The notes under the pieces: model-generated
Seen by the model: the letters and a program-made list of their open reading frames with translations, nothing else
The model's database searches: none
Told to the model about the DNA's origin: nothing
Program-made: the position numbers and the translations under genes
Shown: positions 17,785 through 26,049 of the stretch, in pieces
Numbering within the stretch: position 1 is the first letter of the stretch
How the letters are laid out: each line of letters begins with the position of its first letter
NCBI GenBank assembly: GCA_902775135.1
Contig: CACYKY010000008.1
Span: forward strand, 34,358-98,357
DNA: 64,000 bases
Source: an uncultured Bacteroidota bacterium
GTDB taxonomy: Bacteria > Bacteroidota > Bacteroidia > Bacteroidales > P3
Direction: 5' to 3'

Positions 17785-18283
17785 ATTTGATGTAGCATAC
17801 CTGAGGATTGGCCAGGCTGGTACCCTCGCCGACAGTGATGCGGTATGTGCCCGTGTGGGTCTCGTGCATGTCCATGTACACATGTACCTGGATGGGTTTG
17901 CTGTCCAAACCGGGAGCCAGCGAGATGGGCTCATGGAGGTAGGGGAGTTGCTGGGTCTGGCATACACCGTAGCAAACGGGTGCTTCATTCTTCATTGATT
18001 CCGGACCTTCCGCCAGCTCCACCTTGAAGCAGGTGTTCAGCGTGTTTTCGGTCTTGTTATACATGTAAATATCAGCTTCGACGTCCATGAGTTGACGTTG
18101 CTCTTCGCTAGGGGTAATGGTAATGGTCTCTCCCGCTGCAAGGGCATGCCCCTCATGGTAGATGGCATAGGAGTTCGACTCTTCGTACTTGTTTTCTTTC
18201 TCGTCATCTTTGCCGCAAGCGACAAAACTGAAGGAAGCCAGCATCACGGCGGCCGCCATCATGAAATGGGTGATTTTTTTCAT
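17774..18283 (-). CDS. Lipoprotein of unknown function
   Basis: A 169-aa protein with a clear lipoprotein signal peptide (MKKITHFMM..., lipobox FVAC, Cys near 22) followed by an Asp/Glu/Lys linker. The mature part has beta-strand-like character and three further Cys, two of them in CYGVC. No family is recognised. It overlaps the flippase gene tail to tail by 11 bp. Confidence 0.75.
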   Translation of the reverse strand: MKKITHFMMAAAVMLASFSFVACGKDDEKENKYEESNSYAIYHEGHALAAGETITITPSEEQRQLMDVEADIYMYNKTENTLNTCFKVELAEGPESMKNEAPVCYGVCQTQQLPYLHEPISLAPGLDSKPIQVHVYMDMHETHTGTYRITVGEGTSLANPQVCYIKFNW

Positions 18284-18367
18284 CTTTCTATTGTTGTTAA
18301 TTTAATAAAGAATGTTCTTTTTTATTGCACCGCAATTGGTATATATATATGATTCTTATAGTGATCA

Positions 18368-18391
18368 AGATCATTAACGCATTTACACAAT
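18368..18391. repeat. Period-8 units between lepA and lipoprotein gene
   Basis: Three octamers, AGATCATT, AACGCATT and TACACAAT, of the same type as those at 14484 and 31476. The rest of the spacer 18284-18421 is AT-rich with no gene. Confidence 0.5.
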
Positions 18392-18421
18392 TCTCTTTTT
18401 TTTGATTCATAATAACCCATT

Positions 18422-20233
18422 CTAGTCAAGCTTCAACACGGCGAGGAAGGCACTCTGCGGCACTTCCACATTGCCCACCTGACGCATGCGCTTCTTGCCC
18501 TCTTTCTGTTTCTCAAGCAGTTTGCGCTTGCGCGTAATATCGCCGCCATAGCATTTGGCTGTCACATCCTTGCGCACCTGTCGTACCGTTTCGCGGGCGA
18601 TAATCTTGCTGCCGATGGCAGCCTGGATGGCCACGTCGAACTGCTGGCGCGGTATGAGGTCCTTCAGCTTTTCGCACATCTTCCTTCCGATGGGGTAGGC
18701 ATTGTCCACATAGGTCAGGGTGCTCAGCGCATCCACAGGGTCGCCGTTGAGCAATATCTCCAGCTTCACCAACTTTGACGGCTGGTAGCCGTTGATGTAG
18801 TAGTCGAACGAGGCGTAGCCCTTCGAGATGGATTTCAGTTTATCATAGAAGTCGAACACCACCTCGCCAAGCGGCAAATCGAAGGTGATTTCAATACGGT
18901 CAGTCGTCAAGTAGTTCTGATTCTTCAGTTGGCCGCGCTTGTCCATACACAGTTTGATGACCGGCCCGATGAAGTCGGCCTTGGTGATAATCTGCGCGTG
19001 GATATAAGGCTCGTACACCTCGCTGATGTTGTTGGGTTCGGGCATTCCGCTCGGGTTGTACACATCCAGCTCCTGTCCGTTGGTGAGTTTCACTTTGTAC
19101 TGCACGTTGGGCACCGTGGTGATGACGTCCATATTGAACTCTCTTGTCAACCTTTCCTGCACAATCTCCATGTGCAGTAGTCCCAAAAAACCGCAGCGGA
19201 AACCGAAGCCCAGGGCTAGCGAACTCTCAGGCTCGAAGGTGAGACTGGCATCGTTCAGCTGCAGTTTTTCCAACGAGGCGCGCAGCTCTTCGTAGTCGTC
19301 TGTGTCCACGGGATAAACTCCCGCAAACACCATGGGCTTCACCGCTTCAAATCCCTCTATGGGTTTCTCGCAGGGCTCCTGCACATGCGTGATGGTGTCA
19401 CCCACACGCACTTCTTTCGAAGTTTTGATGCCGCTGATGATGTAGCCCACATTGCCGGCACTCAGCTCTTTGCAGGGTTCCATGTTCAGACGAAGCACTC
19501 CTACCTCGTCGGCATCGTATTCCTTGCCGGTGGAGAAAAATTTCACATGGTCGCCGGTTCTTATCCGACCGTTCATGATGCGGAAGTAGCTGATAATGCC
19601 GCGGAAAGGATTGAATACCGAGTCGAATACCAGCGCCTGCAGCGGAGCATCAGGGTCGCCCTCGGGCGCGGGGATACGGTCCACAATGGCATCCAATATC
19701 TCTGGCACTCCCATACCAGTCTTGGCCGAACAACGCAAGATCTCCTCCGGCTTGCATCCCAGCAGGTCTACAATCTCGTCTGCCACCTCTTCAGGCATGG
19801 CACTGTCGAGGTCTATTTTGTTCATCACAGGGATAATCTCCAGGTCATTCTCCAATGCCAGGTAGAGATTCGATATGGTTTGGGCCTGAATGCCCTGTGT
19901 GGCGTCCACCACCAGTAGCGCACCCTCGCAGGCTGCAATGGCGCGCGATACCTCGTAGCTGAAGTCTACATGGCCCGGAGTGTCAATCAGGTTCAATACA
20001 AAGTTCTGGCCTGCATAAGTCGAATTCCCCTCCGCGGGGACGCGGTAGTTCATCTGGATGGCGTGACTCTTGATGGTGATTCCGCGCTCCTTCTCCAGGT
20101 CCATGTCGTCAAGCACCTGATCCTGCATCTCGCGCTTGCTGATAGTGTTTGTCACCTCCAGCAGTCGGTCGGCCAACGTGCTCTTGCCGTGGTCGATATG
20201 CGCTATAATGCAGAAATTGCGTATATTCTTCAT
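18422..20233 (-). CDS. lepA: Elongation factor 4 (LepA)
   Basis: A 603-aa translational GTPase that acts on stalled or mis-translocated ribosomes and in 30S assembly. The G motifs are HIDHGKST (G1), DTPGHVDF (G3) and NKIDL (G4). The LepA-specific C-terminal domain is complete ([16 protein letters not shown] end). A strong promoter lies 28 bp upstream. It is not co-transcribed with a signal peptidase gene as in enterobacteria. Confidence 0.97.
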   Translation of the reverse strand: MKNIRNFCIIAHIDHGKSTLADRLLEVTNTISKREMQDQVLDDMDLEKERGITIKSHAIQMNYRVPAEGNSTYAGQNFVLNLIDTPGHVDFSYEVSRAIAACEGALLVVDATQGIQAQTISNLYLALENDLEIIPVMNKIDLDSAMPEEVADEIVDLLGCKPEEILRCSAKTGMGVPEILDAIVDRIPAPEGDPDAPLQALVFDSVFNPFRGIISYFRIMNGRIRTGDHVKFFSTGKEYDADEVGVLRLNMEPCKELSAGNVGYIISGIKTSKEVRVGDTITHVQEPCEKPIEGFEAVKPMVFAGVYPVDTDDYEELRASLEKLQLNDASLTFEPESSLALGFGFRCGFLGLLHMEIVQERLTREFNMDVITTVPNVQYKVKLTNGQELDVYNPSGMPEPNNISEVYEPYIHAQIITKADFIGPVIKLCMDKRGQLKNQNYLTTDRIEITFDLPLGEVVFDFYDKLKSISKGYASFDYYINGYQPSKLVKLEILLNGDPVDALSTLTYVDNAYPIGRKMCEKLKDLIPRQQFDVAIQAAIGSKIIARETVRQVRKDVTAKCYGGDITRKRKLLEKQKEGKKRMRQVGNVEVPQSAFLAVLKLD

Positions 20234-20260
20234 CTTGTTGGGGTCAATGATTCAAAAGTG

Positions 20261-20291
20261 CAAAAATACACTTTTTCTCTGAGATGGCAAA
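20261..20291 (-). promoter_or_regulatory. lepA promoter
   Basis: On the minus strand, TTTG (20288-20291), a 19-bp spacer and TATTTTTG (20261-20268) match the Bacteroidota housekeeping promoter. Confidence 0.75.
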
Positions 20292-20323
20292 ATTTTTTTC
20301 ATCCATGCTACCAAAAACCATTT

Positions 20324-20419
20324 TCATGGACCTCCGTACCTCCCTTTCTTGATTCCTCCCGATTGACGCTTATTGGGACCCAATACAATGCCAGGCCTCT
20401 CCCGCATTCTCACTTTCAT
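20324..20419 (-). CDS. Possible small ORF (31 codons) after the S26-VanZ gene
   Basis: An ATG-to-TGA frame of 31 codons begins 53 bp after the S26-VanZ stop codon on the same strand, with a hairpin in between. The product would be basic and glycine-rich: it starts MKVRMRER, has GPNKRQSGG in the middle and ends RYGGP. It could be a substrate peptide for the operon upstream, or simply a chance frame; nothing in the sequence alone decides this. It does not overlap the lepA promoter. Confidence 0.2.
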   Translation of the reverse strand: MKVRMRERPGIVLGPNKRQSGGIKKGRYGGP

Positions 20420-20424
20420 AAATA

Positions 20425-20442
20425 CCCGCTCCAACGAGCGGG
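20425..20442 (-). terminator. Inverted repeat after the S26-VanZ gene (weak terminator)
   Basis: CCCGCT and AGCGGG pair around a 6-nt loop. No strong T-run follows on the minus strand (only TATTTAT), so it may slow or partly stop transcription rather than terminate fully. Confidence 0.4.
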
Positions 20443-20472
20443 AGGCATATGAGCGGATAACCCATTAATGAT

Positions 20473-21186
20473 TCAACGGTTTAGTTTGAAGCGGCGCAGC
20501 AAGAGGATGGCCGCCCATCCCAACGAGACTCCAAGAAAGTTGGCAATGAGATCATTGACGTCGAATCCGCGATATGGGAGGATATACTGCCCACCCTCGG
20601 TCAAGAGGCCTGTGCCAACGGCGGCAAGCCAGGTCCACCAGCTGCGACGCCGTCCGCGAAAGAAATCCATCCAGAAGATGCCGCAGGGGACAAACACCGA
20701 GGCATGGAGCAGGTGGTCCATGCGGAGGCCGAGTAGGTAGTTGTCCAACGGGATGCCTACGCCGTTGAGAGGCGCCCACATGAGGAATGCTAGCGCAAAG
20801 AAATACCAGGGGCGCAGCTGGTTCCGGCCTCGGGAGCCGAGCCAGCGGATAGCCAAGTGGCGCAGGTGGTGTTTTTTCTCCACCTTGGTCATGAGGGCCA
20901 CTATGTCCTGTCGCGACACCCGTTCGCAAGAGATGCAGTTGTCGCCGCGCATCAGGTAGCTCCCGTCCTCAACGGCTACCACACGGTGCAGTAAGGTGCG
21001 ACCCTCATAGTGGAACAGCACCACATCGCCCACCACGGGATTGGCCTTGAGCGGTGACAGGATAAGCACGTCGCCGGTGACCAGCGTGGGCTGCATGCTG
21101 GTGCCTTTGAGTACGATGCGCACCTGCTTGCCTTGAGCGATATCCTCCTCGACGAGTTTGAAATACAGTTCGTTGCTTATCGTCAT
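20473..21186 (-). CDS. S26-type signal peptidase domain fused to VanZ-like membrane domain
   Basis: A 237-aa protein. Residues about 20-90 form a small S24/S26 peptidase fold with Ser30 in GTSMQPT, His67 in LLHRVV and Asp82 in RGDN; this Ser-His-Asp arrangement is that of SipW/ER-type signal peptidases rather than the Ser-Lys type. Residues about 130-237 are a VanZ-like domain with three to four membrane helices (DHLLHASVF, EGGQ, FDVNDLIANFLG). The ATG at 21186 is chosen because it overlaps the HPrK-like stop codon as ATGA and the text upstream does not look coding. The fusion is unusual; the substrate is unknown. Confidence 0.8.
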   Translation of the reverse strand: MTISNELYFKLVEEDIAQGKQVRIVLKGTSMQPTLVTGDVLILSPLKANPVVGDVVLFHYEGRTLLHRVVAVEDGSYLMRGDNCISCERVSRQDIVALMTKVEKKHHLRHLAIRWLGSRGRNQLRPWYFFALAFLMWAPLNGVGIPLDNYLLGLRMDHLLHASVFVPCGIFWMDFFRGRRRSWWTWLAAVGTGLLTEGGQYILPYRGFDVNDLIANFLGVSLGWAAILLLRRFKLNR

Positions 21187-22034
21187 GGCATCAAGGTATC
21201 GTGACTGAGGAGTGCGGCTTCGGCATTGGGTAGGCAACCCATGCGATAGGCGGGCACATGTTGTAATACGTTGGAAATGAACTGCACCAATAGGTCTAGG
21301 CAGCGCTCGTCTCTGGCCAGCGAAGGAGGACATGAGGGCTGTAGAGCGGCGAATGCCTCAAGGGTGCCTAGTCGTCGGATGGTGTTCTCTGGGCGTTGCT
21401 CAAGGCGTAGCAGGCCGGCAATGGGATATCGCTCTTGGTGGTAGCAATGGGTCTTGCCGCTCCAGGGTGACCCGTATACACGCACGTCGCCGTCGGCGTA
21501 GCGGACAATGGGACTATCGTCGTTCAACAGGTGGGTGTCCCCAATGTTTTCCAGCCAAAGGCGTGTGTGGGTGCTCTTGCCGGTACCACTTTCTCCTAGG
21601 CACATCACAGCGCGACCGTTGCAGACCACCACCGACGAGTGCACGGGTACGGCTCCCAGCGGCAATCCTGACATGGCCACAGCAGACCACAACGCGAAAC
21701 GCAACACCGAGGGGTCGGCCATCGGACTGAGGTCGACACGGTATGGATGGCAAGGGTTGTAGCGCAACAGGCCATGTCGACCGAAAGCATAGTAGTAACT
21801 TCCCTCGTCATCGGTGCCGAAGCGGCTTTGGATACAGCCGTCGGCGATATCGAACTGGTACAGCAGGCGGCAGCGTGGGAGGCTGATAGGCTCGTCGAGG
21901 GCAAAGAGGAGGTCGGTTTCGCCATCAGGGGCAAGGAACTCCGCCATACCAGGCAGGGATAGGGCACGCTGTAGCGAATCGGTACCTGTAAGAAGTATAC
22001 CCAAACCTGCTATTTCCAGCCGCACTTCTGCCAT
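21183..22034 (-). CDS. HPr kinase-like protein
   Basis: A 283-aa protein whose C-terminal part (about 130-280) resembles the HPr kinase/phosphorylase fold: Walker A GESGTGKSTH and a downstream LLNDDSP with the Asp pair. The N-terminal 120 residues match no family I recognise. No PTS or HPr gene is near; such stand-alone kinases accompany PqqD-like proteins in peptide-modification clusters (for example lasso peptide kinases). The ATG at 22034 begins one base after the PqqD-like stop codon, better than the TTG at 22043. Confidence 0.8.
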   Translation of the reverse strand: MAEVRLEIAGLGILLTGTDSLQRALSLPGMAEFLAPDGETDLLFALDEPISLPRCRLLYQFDIADGCIQSRFGTDDEGSYYYAFGRHGLLRYNPCHPYRVDLSPMADPSVLRFALWSAVAMSGLPLGAVPVHSSVVVCNGRAVMCLGESGTGKSTHTRLWLENIGDTHLLNDDSPIVRYADGDVRVYGSPWSGKTHCYHQERYPIAGLLRLEQRPENTIRRLGTLEAFAALQPSCPPSLARDERCLDLLVQFISNVLQHVPAYRMGCLPNAEAALLSHDTLMP

Positions 22035-22035
22035 T

Positions 22036-22302
22036 TCAGACAAGGAGATTGTTCTTCCTCATATCGTCCAGCAGCACCTTTGCGTCGCGTCGGGCCACAT
22101 CGTCGCTCACCTCGTATTCGTCGGTGAGGATTCGCACGGCATCTTCCAACTCAAAGTCGCGGCCAGCGAGGGCGTTGTATAGCAACAGTGCACTGTCGTT
22201 GAGGGCAATGACGCGCGTCATATCGGTCTGTGCCTCGCCAGGCATCACCACAATATGTTCGCCGACAACATCGCGGATTTTGATGTTAGGGTTGATTTTC
22301 AT
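22036..22302 (-). CDS. PqqD-like protein (RiPP recognition element)
   Basis: An 88-aa protein with the PqqD fold pattern: N-terminal strands (INPNIKIRDVVGEHIVVMPG), LNDSALLLYNAL and a C-terminal winged-helix with EYEVSDDVARRDAKVLLDDM. PqqD-like domains bind leader peptides and bring them to modifying enzymes. It lies 15 bp after the FMN-binding gene and directly before the HPrK-like gene. No radical SAM enzyme, cyclase or obvious precursor gene is next to it. Confidence 0.85.
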   Translation of the reverse strand: MKINPNIKIRDVVGEHIVVMPGEAQTDMTRVIALNDSALLLYNALAGRDFELEDAVRILTDEYEVSDDVARRDAKVLLDDMRKNNLLV

Positions 22303-22317
22303 CTCTGTGAGGTTTGT

Positions 22318-22929
22318 TTAGAGGGTTTCGAGGGCAGCACGGACACTCTTGGCCACAGCCATGGAGGTGAAGGTGGCACCGCTGACGGCATCGACCTCTT
22401 TCTTGAGGGCTTTCTGCACCGTCATACCGTTCCAATTGCGATAGAACCCGGCATCCTCCACACGCTTGGCAAATCCGGGGGTCTCTTCGTTCTCAAGCAA
22501 GTAGACGCCAAGGATGACTTGTTTGGTGCTGAGGGCTATCATCACAGGGGTTTCGCCTTTGTAGCCCTTAATGCCATCTGAGGCGGGCTTGCTGTAGAGG
22601 GCGTAGCCAAGGAGTTTCTTTTTGGCATCGTAGACTTCAGTCCATTTTTGGGTCTTCTGAACGGCCTTCACGGTGGGGAAGGCCTTCACGATGGCTATGT
22701 CGATACCGTCGGCATTCACCCGGGTTTGCTGTTTTTGTGCCTGCTGGCCGTGATGTTTGCCATGATTGGGGCAGTTGCCGCAGTCGTGGCCGTGGCCGCC
22801 ACCATGGTGACCATGGTTGTGTTGGGCCTGCTGCTGGGGCTGGGCCTGCTGCTGGGTGGTGGGTTGTTGGGCGAAAGCACTGCCTACGACAAACATGGCC
22901 GCAATGGTCAAAGCGATGATTTTCTTCAT
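22318..22929 (-). CDS. Exported FMN-binding domain protein with His-rich segment
   Basis: A 203-aa protein with a signal peptide ending near SAFA. The next 50 residues are a Gln/His-rich stretch (many His, and CGNCPNHGKHHG), able to bind metal. Residues about 85-203 are an FMN-binding domain of the NqrC/RnfG type with the flavinylation motif SGATFTS, whose Thr would carry covalent FMN. Attachment needs an ApbE enzyme, not seen here. The ATG at 22929 is chosen for its typical signal peptide. It is the first gene of the four-gene operon. Confidence 0.85.
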   Translation of the reverse strand: MKKIIALTIAAMFVVGSAFAQQPTTQQQAQPQQQAQHNHGHHGGGHGHDCGNCPNHGKHHGQQAQKQQTRVNADGIDIAIVKAFPTVKAVQKTQKWTEVYDAKKKLLGYALYSKPASDGIKGYKGETPVMIALSTKQVILGVYLLENEETPGFAKRVEDAGFYRNWNGMTVQKALKKEVDAVSGATFTSMAVAKSVRAALETL

Positions 22930-22962
22930 GGTAGGTTCGTTTTTATTACAAGTTTCAAAGTG

Positions 22963-22970
22963 CAAATATA
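22963..22970 (-). promoter_or_regulatory. Probable -7 element for the FMN-binding operon
   Basis: TATATTTG on the minus strand, 34 bp before the start codon. No TTTG at the usual distance, so the -33 box is weak. Confidence 0.5.
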
Positions 22971-23013
22971 CATTTTTTTTTCAAATGTAGAATCTATAGA
23001 ACGCATCTTCATA

Positions 23014-24186
23014 CTATCGGTTCCAAAGGCTGTCAGCTGGAAGGCAGGGGTGCCGGTCGCGGTAAAAGCGGTGCTCGGTGATGTTGGCCCCCTGGATTGC
23101 GCAGGAGTCAAGTCGGGTACGGGTGTTGTCACTGAAGCGATGCAGCGCCTGGAGCATTTCACCGGAAACCTGGTAGCTTTCGGGGTACTCGCAGGCATCG
23201 GTAGAGGGTATGATGTAGTACTGGTAGAGGTCGTCGAAAGTGCCTCGGTGCACCCAATAGGGCATATAGCGACAGCAAGTGACTCGGGTGTCGAAGAAGG
23301 TCTTCTGTAGGTCGAGTTCTATCATGATGCCGCCGTCGCAGTTCACGTCGCGTTGGTTGCTGACGAGGTTGCCCATGGAGTAGACTACAATCTCGGGGTA
23401 ACGGTTATTGTCAGTGTTGGCGTCGAGTGTGAAGTTCTGCACTACGTGGGGGTGGCCGCCGATAACGGCATCGCTGCCGTGGTTGAGTAGCCAGCGGGCT
23501 GTCCGCTCTTGTTCGGCATTGGCTTTTACGGCATATTCTATGCCCCAGTGGATGAGGGTGATGACAAAATCGGCACCTTTTTCCTTTGCCACACGAAGGT
23601 CGCGGGCCATCTCGAGGGTGTCGATGAAGTTCACCACGTTGGGATGTTGCACCTCGATGCCGTTGGTGCCGTAGGTATAGCATAGCAGGGCCAGACGGAC
23701 ACCATTGCGCTCCACAATGAGGGGATGCTCACGGTCGCGTTGCTCACGGTTCCGGTAGGTGCCGAGGTGGGGTATGCCGAGAGTGTCAAGCACACGGAGG
23801 GTTCGCTCCAATCCCATACGACCTCGGTCCATACAGTGGTTGTTGGCTGTAGCCATGATGTCGAACCCAGCCTCTTTGGCTGCCAGGGCCAGTTCGCGTG
23901 GCGAGGAGAACTGCGGGTAGCCCGTGTAAGGAGGACCAGCAAGGGTCACCTCGAGATTGACGATGGCCACGTCGGCACTTTGGATATAATCCTTCACAAA
24001 GCGGAAGCAGGGCGCGTAGTCGTAACTACTGTCGGCTGTGCGTGCCGCTTTGTGCTGCGGGGTATGTCCCATGAGGTCGCCGGCAAAGATAATCTTCAGG
24101 CTTTGTCCCTGCGCTGGAAAAAAGGCTGATAGAAAGATTATCGCTGATAGTAATTGTTTGATAATAATGTCTTTGTAATGTTTCAT
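23014..24186 (-). CDS. CapA-family metallophosphatase-like protein
   Basis: A 390-aa exported protein (signal peptide to about 28, AQGQ) of the CapA/PgsA superfamily, which has a calcineurin-like fold. Motifs: FAGDLMGH, NLEVTL, ATANNHCMDRG, LIHWGIEY and GGHPHVVQ, together forming a metal site. CapA is needed for poly-gamma-glutamate capsule anchoring in Bacillus, but most Bacteroidota members are of unknown role. The ATG at 24186 is chosen because it starts the signal peptide. No capB or capC is nearby. Confidence 0.87.
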   Translation of the reverse strand: MKHYKDIIIKQLLSAIIFLSAFFPAQGQSLKIIFAGDLMGHTPQHKAARTADSSYDYAPCFRFVKDYIQSADVAIVNLEVTLAGPPYTGYPQFSSPRELALAAKEAGFDIMATANNHCMDRGRMGLERTLRVLDTLGIPHLGTYRNREQRDREHPLIVERNGVRLALLCYTYGTNGIEVQHPNVVNFIDTLEMARDLRVAKEKGADFVITLIHWGIEYAVKANAEQERTARWLLNHGSDAVIGGHPHVVQNFTLDANTDNNRYPEIVVYSMGNLVSNQRDVNCDGGIMIELDLQKTFFDTRVTCCRYMPYWVHRGTFDDLYQYYIIPSTDACEYPESYQVSGEMLQALHRFSDNTRTRLDSCAIQGANITEHRFYRDRHPCLPADSLWNR

Positions 24187-24204
24187 GATGATTGTCTCCA
24201 AATG

Positions 24205-24236
24205 CAAAGGTACGAAAAACATTGCATCCCGACAAG
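24205..24236 (-). promoter_or_regulatory. capA-like gene promoter
   Basis: TACCTTTG (24205-24212) lies 20 bp downstream of a CTTG (24233-24236) on the minus strand. Confidence 0.6.
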
Positions 24237-24536
24237 GTGATCAAGGCCTCATTCCATAGCCATCGCTCCCAAAACCTTGCTATACAGTTATTTCCTGTGA
24301 CTTTTCTTATATGAATAATATAAGAATTGTCGAACAATACACCTCCCGAAGTGGGGTGAGGTCTGAAGTCTGAATTTTTTTTGTTAAATGGCTTTATAAA
24401 TAGTTTTTTTTCGTGGTGTTGGTAGACTTTTGGCGAAAAGTGTGTTATAATAGTATATGGATTCTTTAAATGTAGGAAGGGTTTGTGGCGAGCAATAAAT
24501 GAAGATTTTTGACGTTATACCCTCATATAAGATACA
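24237..24536. other. Non-coding region between divergent genes, with a stem-loop
   Basis: No gene is seen. It contains a perfect 9-bp inverted repeat (TTCTTATAT and ATATAAGAA, 5-nt loop, 24304-24326) and a short period-7 array. The rest is AT-rich; no certain promoter for the plus-strand lipoprotein gene was found. Confidence 0.5.
24358..24378. repeat. Short period-7 array
   Basis: Three heptamers GAGGTCT, GAAGTCT and GAATTTT, close to the units inside rlmN (GGTCTGA in a shifted register). Confidence 0.45.
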
Positions 24537-25739
24537 ATGAAGACAAATAGATTGGTTCTTGGAATCGTGATGTGCTGTTTGGTTTGCCTTGCGGCTTGCA
24601 GCCGTTCCAAACCCGACGGCAATTTCGCCCCAGTGGTGAAGGCCGCGATGGAACAGCATGAATTCTTGCATTATATCAGCACTGTCGATGGACAGGTGCT
24701 GGTGCTTTTCGATGGCGACAGCGCCTCTTTGCCCGACAGCGTGTGCGGTCGGCCGTTGCGGTGGGTTGACTCGTCGGCGTTCGACCTGCGGCCTGCGGAC
24801 GGTGAATGGCCCAGTATCTATCGGGTGGAACTGCGTTTCGATGGCGACACGGCCTTCGATGTGCTAGTATCAGCCTACCATCAATACAGTAGTGTCGGTA
24901 GATGGCGCTGGAGGAAGGCGCCTGAGAAGGACCCGTTTCCGCTGGCACGGGGTGTATGGGATGGGTCGAAATGGCAGACCGTCAGTCAGGAAGAGTTGCT
25001 GCACCGGCGCACTAGGTCCATGGCCATCGACGGTGTACCCTGCACGGTGGCCAAGGAGGATTTTGACTATACTGTCGGCCACGGCGATACGGTGTTGCTG
25101 CAGGGACTGCGCCGTTATCCTGCCACCATCGACAGCGCTGCCATCGACAAGGCCCGCGCCGAAGAACTGTACCTGATGATGGAGATGGGCGACACGCTGC
25201 TGGTGGTGGCTCACCAGCCGGGGCTGCTCAGCCTCCACTCTTTGACCCGCGAGATGACCATGGAGGAGGTGGGCGATTTGATGCCAGTGGGGAGTACCCT
25301 TGTGCCACCTGTGCATGAGGAGCCGGCCGAAGGCGACTGCAGCTGCGGCCCGCACTATCTGGAGGTTTATGTCGGGGGCGACACGATTGTGTTTTCGGAG
25401 TCCATTAGTGGCTGCTTCGGTCTCGAAGACTTCGTGTTGCGGAGCGACGCCGTTGACTTTGCCGGCATCAAGGTGGGTATGCCTTTGAACGATATGGCTG
25501 CATTGCATGCCCTGCCGCAGATGGACTACTCGCGCTACCGTTGCGTACTCTTCGTCCGGCCCGACGAACTGGACAAGGCTTGGTATGGTCTTCCCAACCA
25601 CCGTTTGAATTGGGACCCCAACCTTGGCCTCCACGGTATCCTGTTGATGGAAGCCAGTGACGGTCTCATCACGCAACTGCGTTACAATTCCGACTACTTT
25701 CACCATGGCCGCTGGCAACGCGGAGAAAGGGCCTATTGA
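24537..25739 (+). CDS. Lipoprotein of unknown function
   Basis: A 400-aa protein with a signal peptide and lipobox LAAC (Cys near 21), so probably anchored to a membrane. It has a CSCG motif near residue 264 and is rich in beta-like segments with many Asp and Gly; no domain is recognised. It ends with TGA one base before the MGMT gene ATG, so the two are likely co-transcribed. The codon use matches the neighbours. Confidence 0.75.
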   Translation: MKTNRLVLGIVMCCLVCLAACSRSKPDGNFAPVVKAAMEQHEFLHYISTVDGQVLVLFDGDSASLPDSVCGRPLRWVDSSAFDLRPADGEWPSIYRVELRFDGDTAFDVLVSAYHQYSSVGRWRWRKAPEKDPFPLARGVWDGSKWQTVSQEELLHRRTRSMAIDGVPCTVAKEDFDYTVGHGDTVLLQGLRRYPATIDSAAIDKARAEELYLMMEMGDTLLVVAHQPGLLSLHSLTREMTMEEVGDLMPVGSTLVPPVHEEPAEGDCSCGPHYLEVYVGGDTIVFSESISGCFGLEDFVLRSDAVDFAGIKVGMPLNDMAALHALPQMDYSRYRCVLFVRPDELDKAWYGLPNHRLNWDPNLGLHGILLMEASDGLITQLRYNSDYFHHGRWQRGERAY

Positions 25740-25740
25740 C

Positions 25741-26049
25741 ATGTCGGCACAGCCCACAATACAATCTCTCCGCAAGGAGGTTTACGATATTGTCCGCCAG
25801 ATTCCACGTGGCCGGGTACTCACTTATGGGCATATTGCCGAGCTGTGCGGTTGGCCCAATCATTCGCGTTTGGTGGGAAGAATCATGCGCACCGCTCCCG
25901 ACGCTGAGTTGCCTTGCCACCGTGTGGTCAACGCCTCCGGCCGTCTTGCCCCGCACTATCCTGAGCAGGCTTCGCTGCTGGAGTCTGAGGGTGTTCGACT
26001 CAGCCCTGCGGGCAAGGTGCCTTTGAAAGAATATCTGTGGAATCTTTAA
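25741..26049 (+). CDS. MGMT-family protein, single DNA-binding/alkyl-acceptor domain
   Basis: A 102-aa protein equal to the C-terminal domain of O6-methylguanine-DNA methyltransferase: helix-turn-helix (YGHIAELCGWP), the Arg finger region (NHSRLVGRIMR) and the active-site PCHRVV with Cys. It lacks the N-terminal RNaseH-like domain. Most proteins of this size are alkyltransferase-like (ATL) and have Trp in place of the Cys; here Cys is kept, so it may still accept alkyl groups. The ATG at 25741 follows the lipoprotein stop directly. Its stop overlaps the vsr stop on the other strand. Confidence 0.9.
   Translation: MSAQPTIQSLRKEVYDIVRQIPRGRVLTYGHIAELCGWPNHSRLVGRIMRTAPDAELPCHRVVNASGRLAPHYPEQASLLESEGVRLSPAGKVPLKEYLWNL

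Noticed and set aside
22036..22302. PQQ biosynthesis cluster
   Set aside because: PqqD-like protein only; no pqqA, pqqB, pqqC or pqqE.
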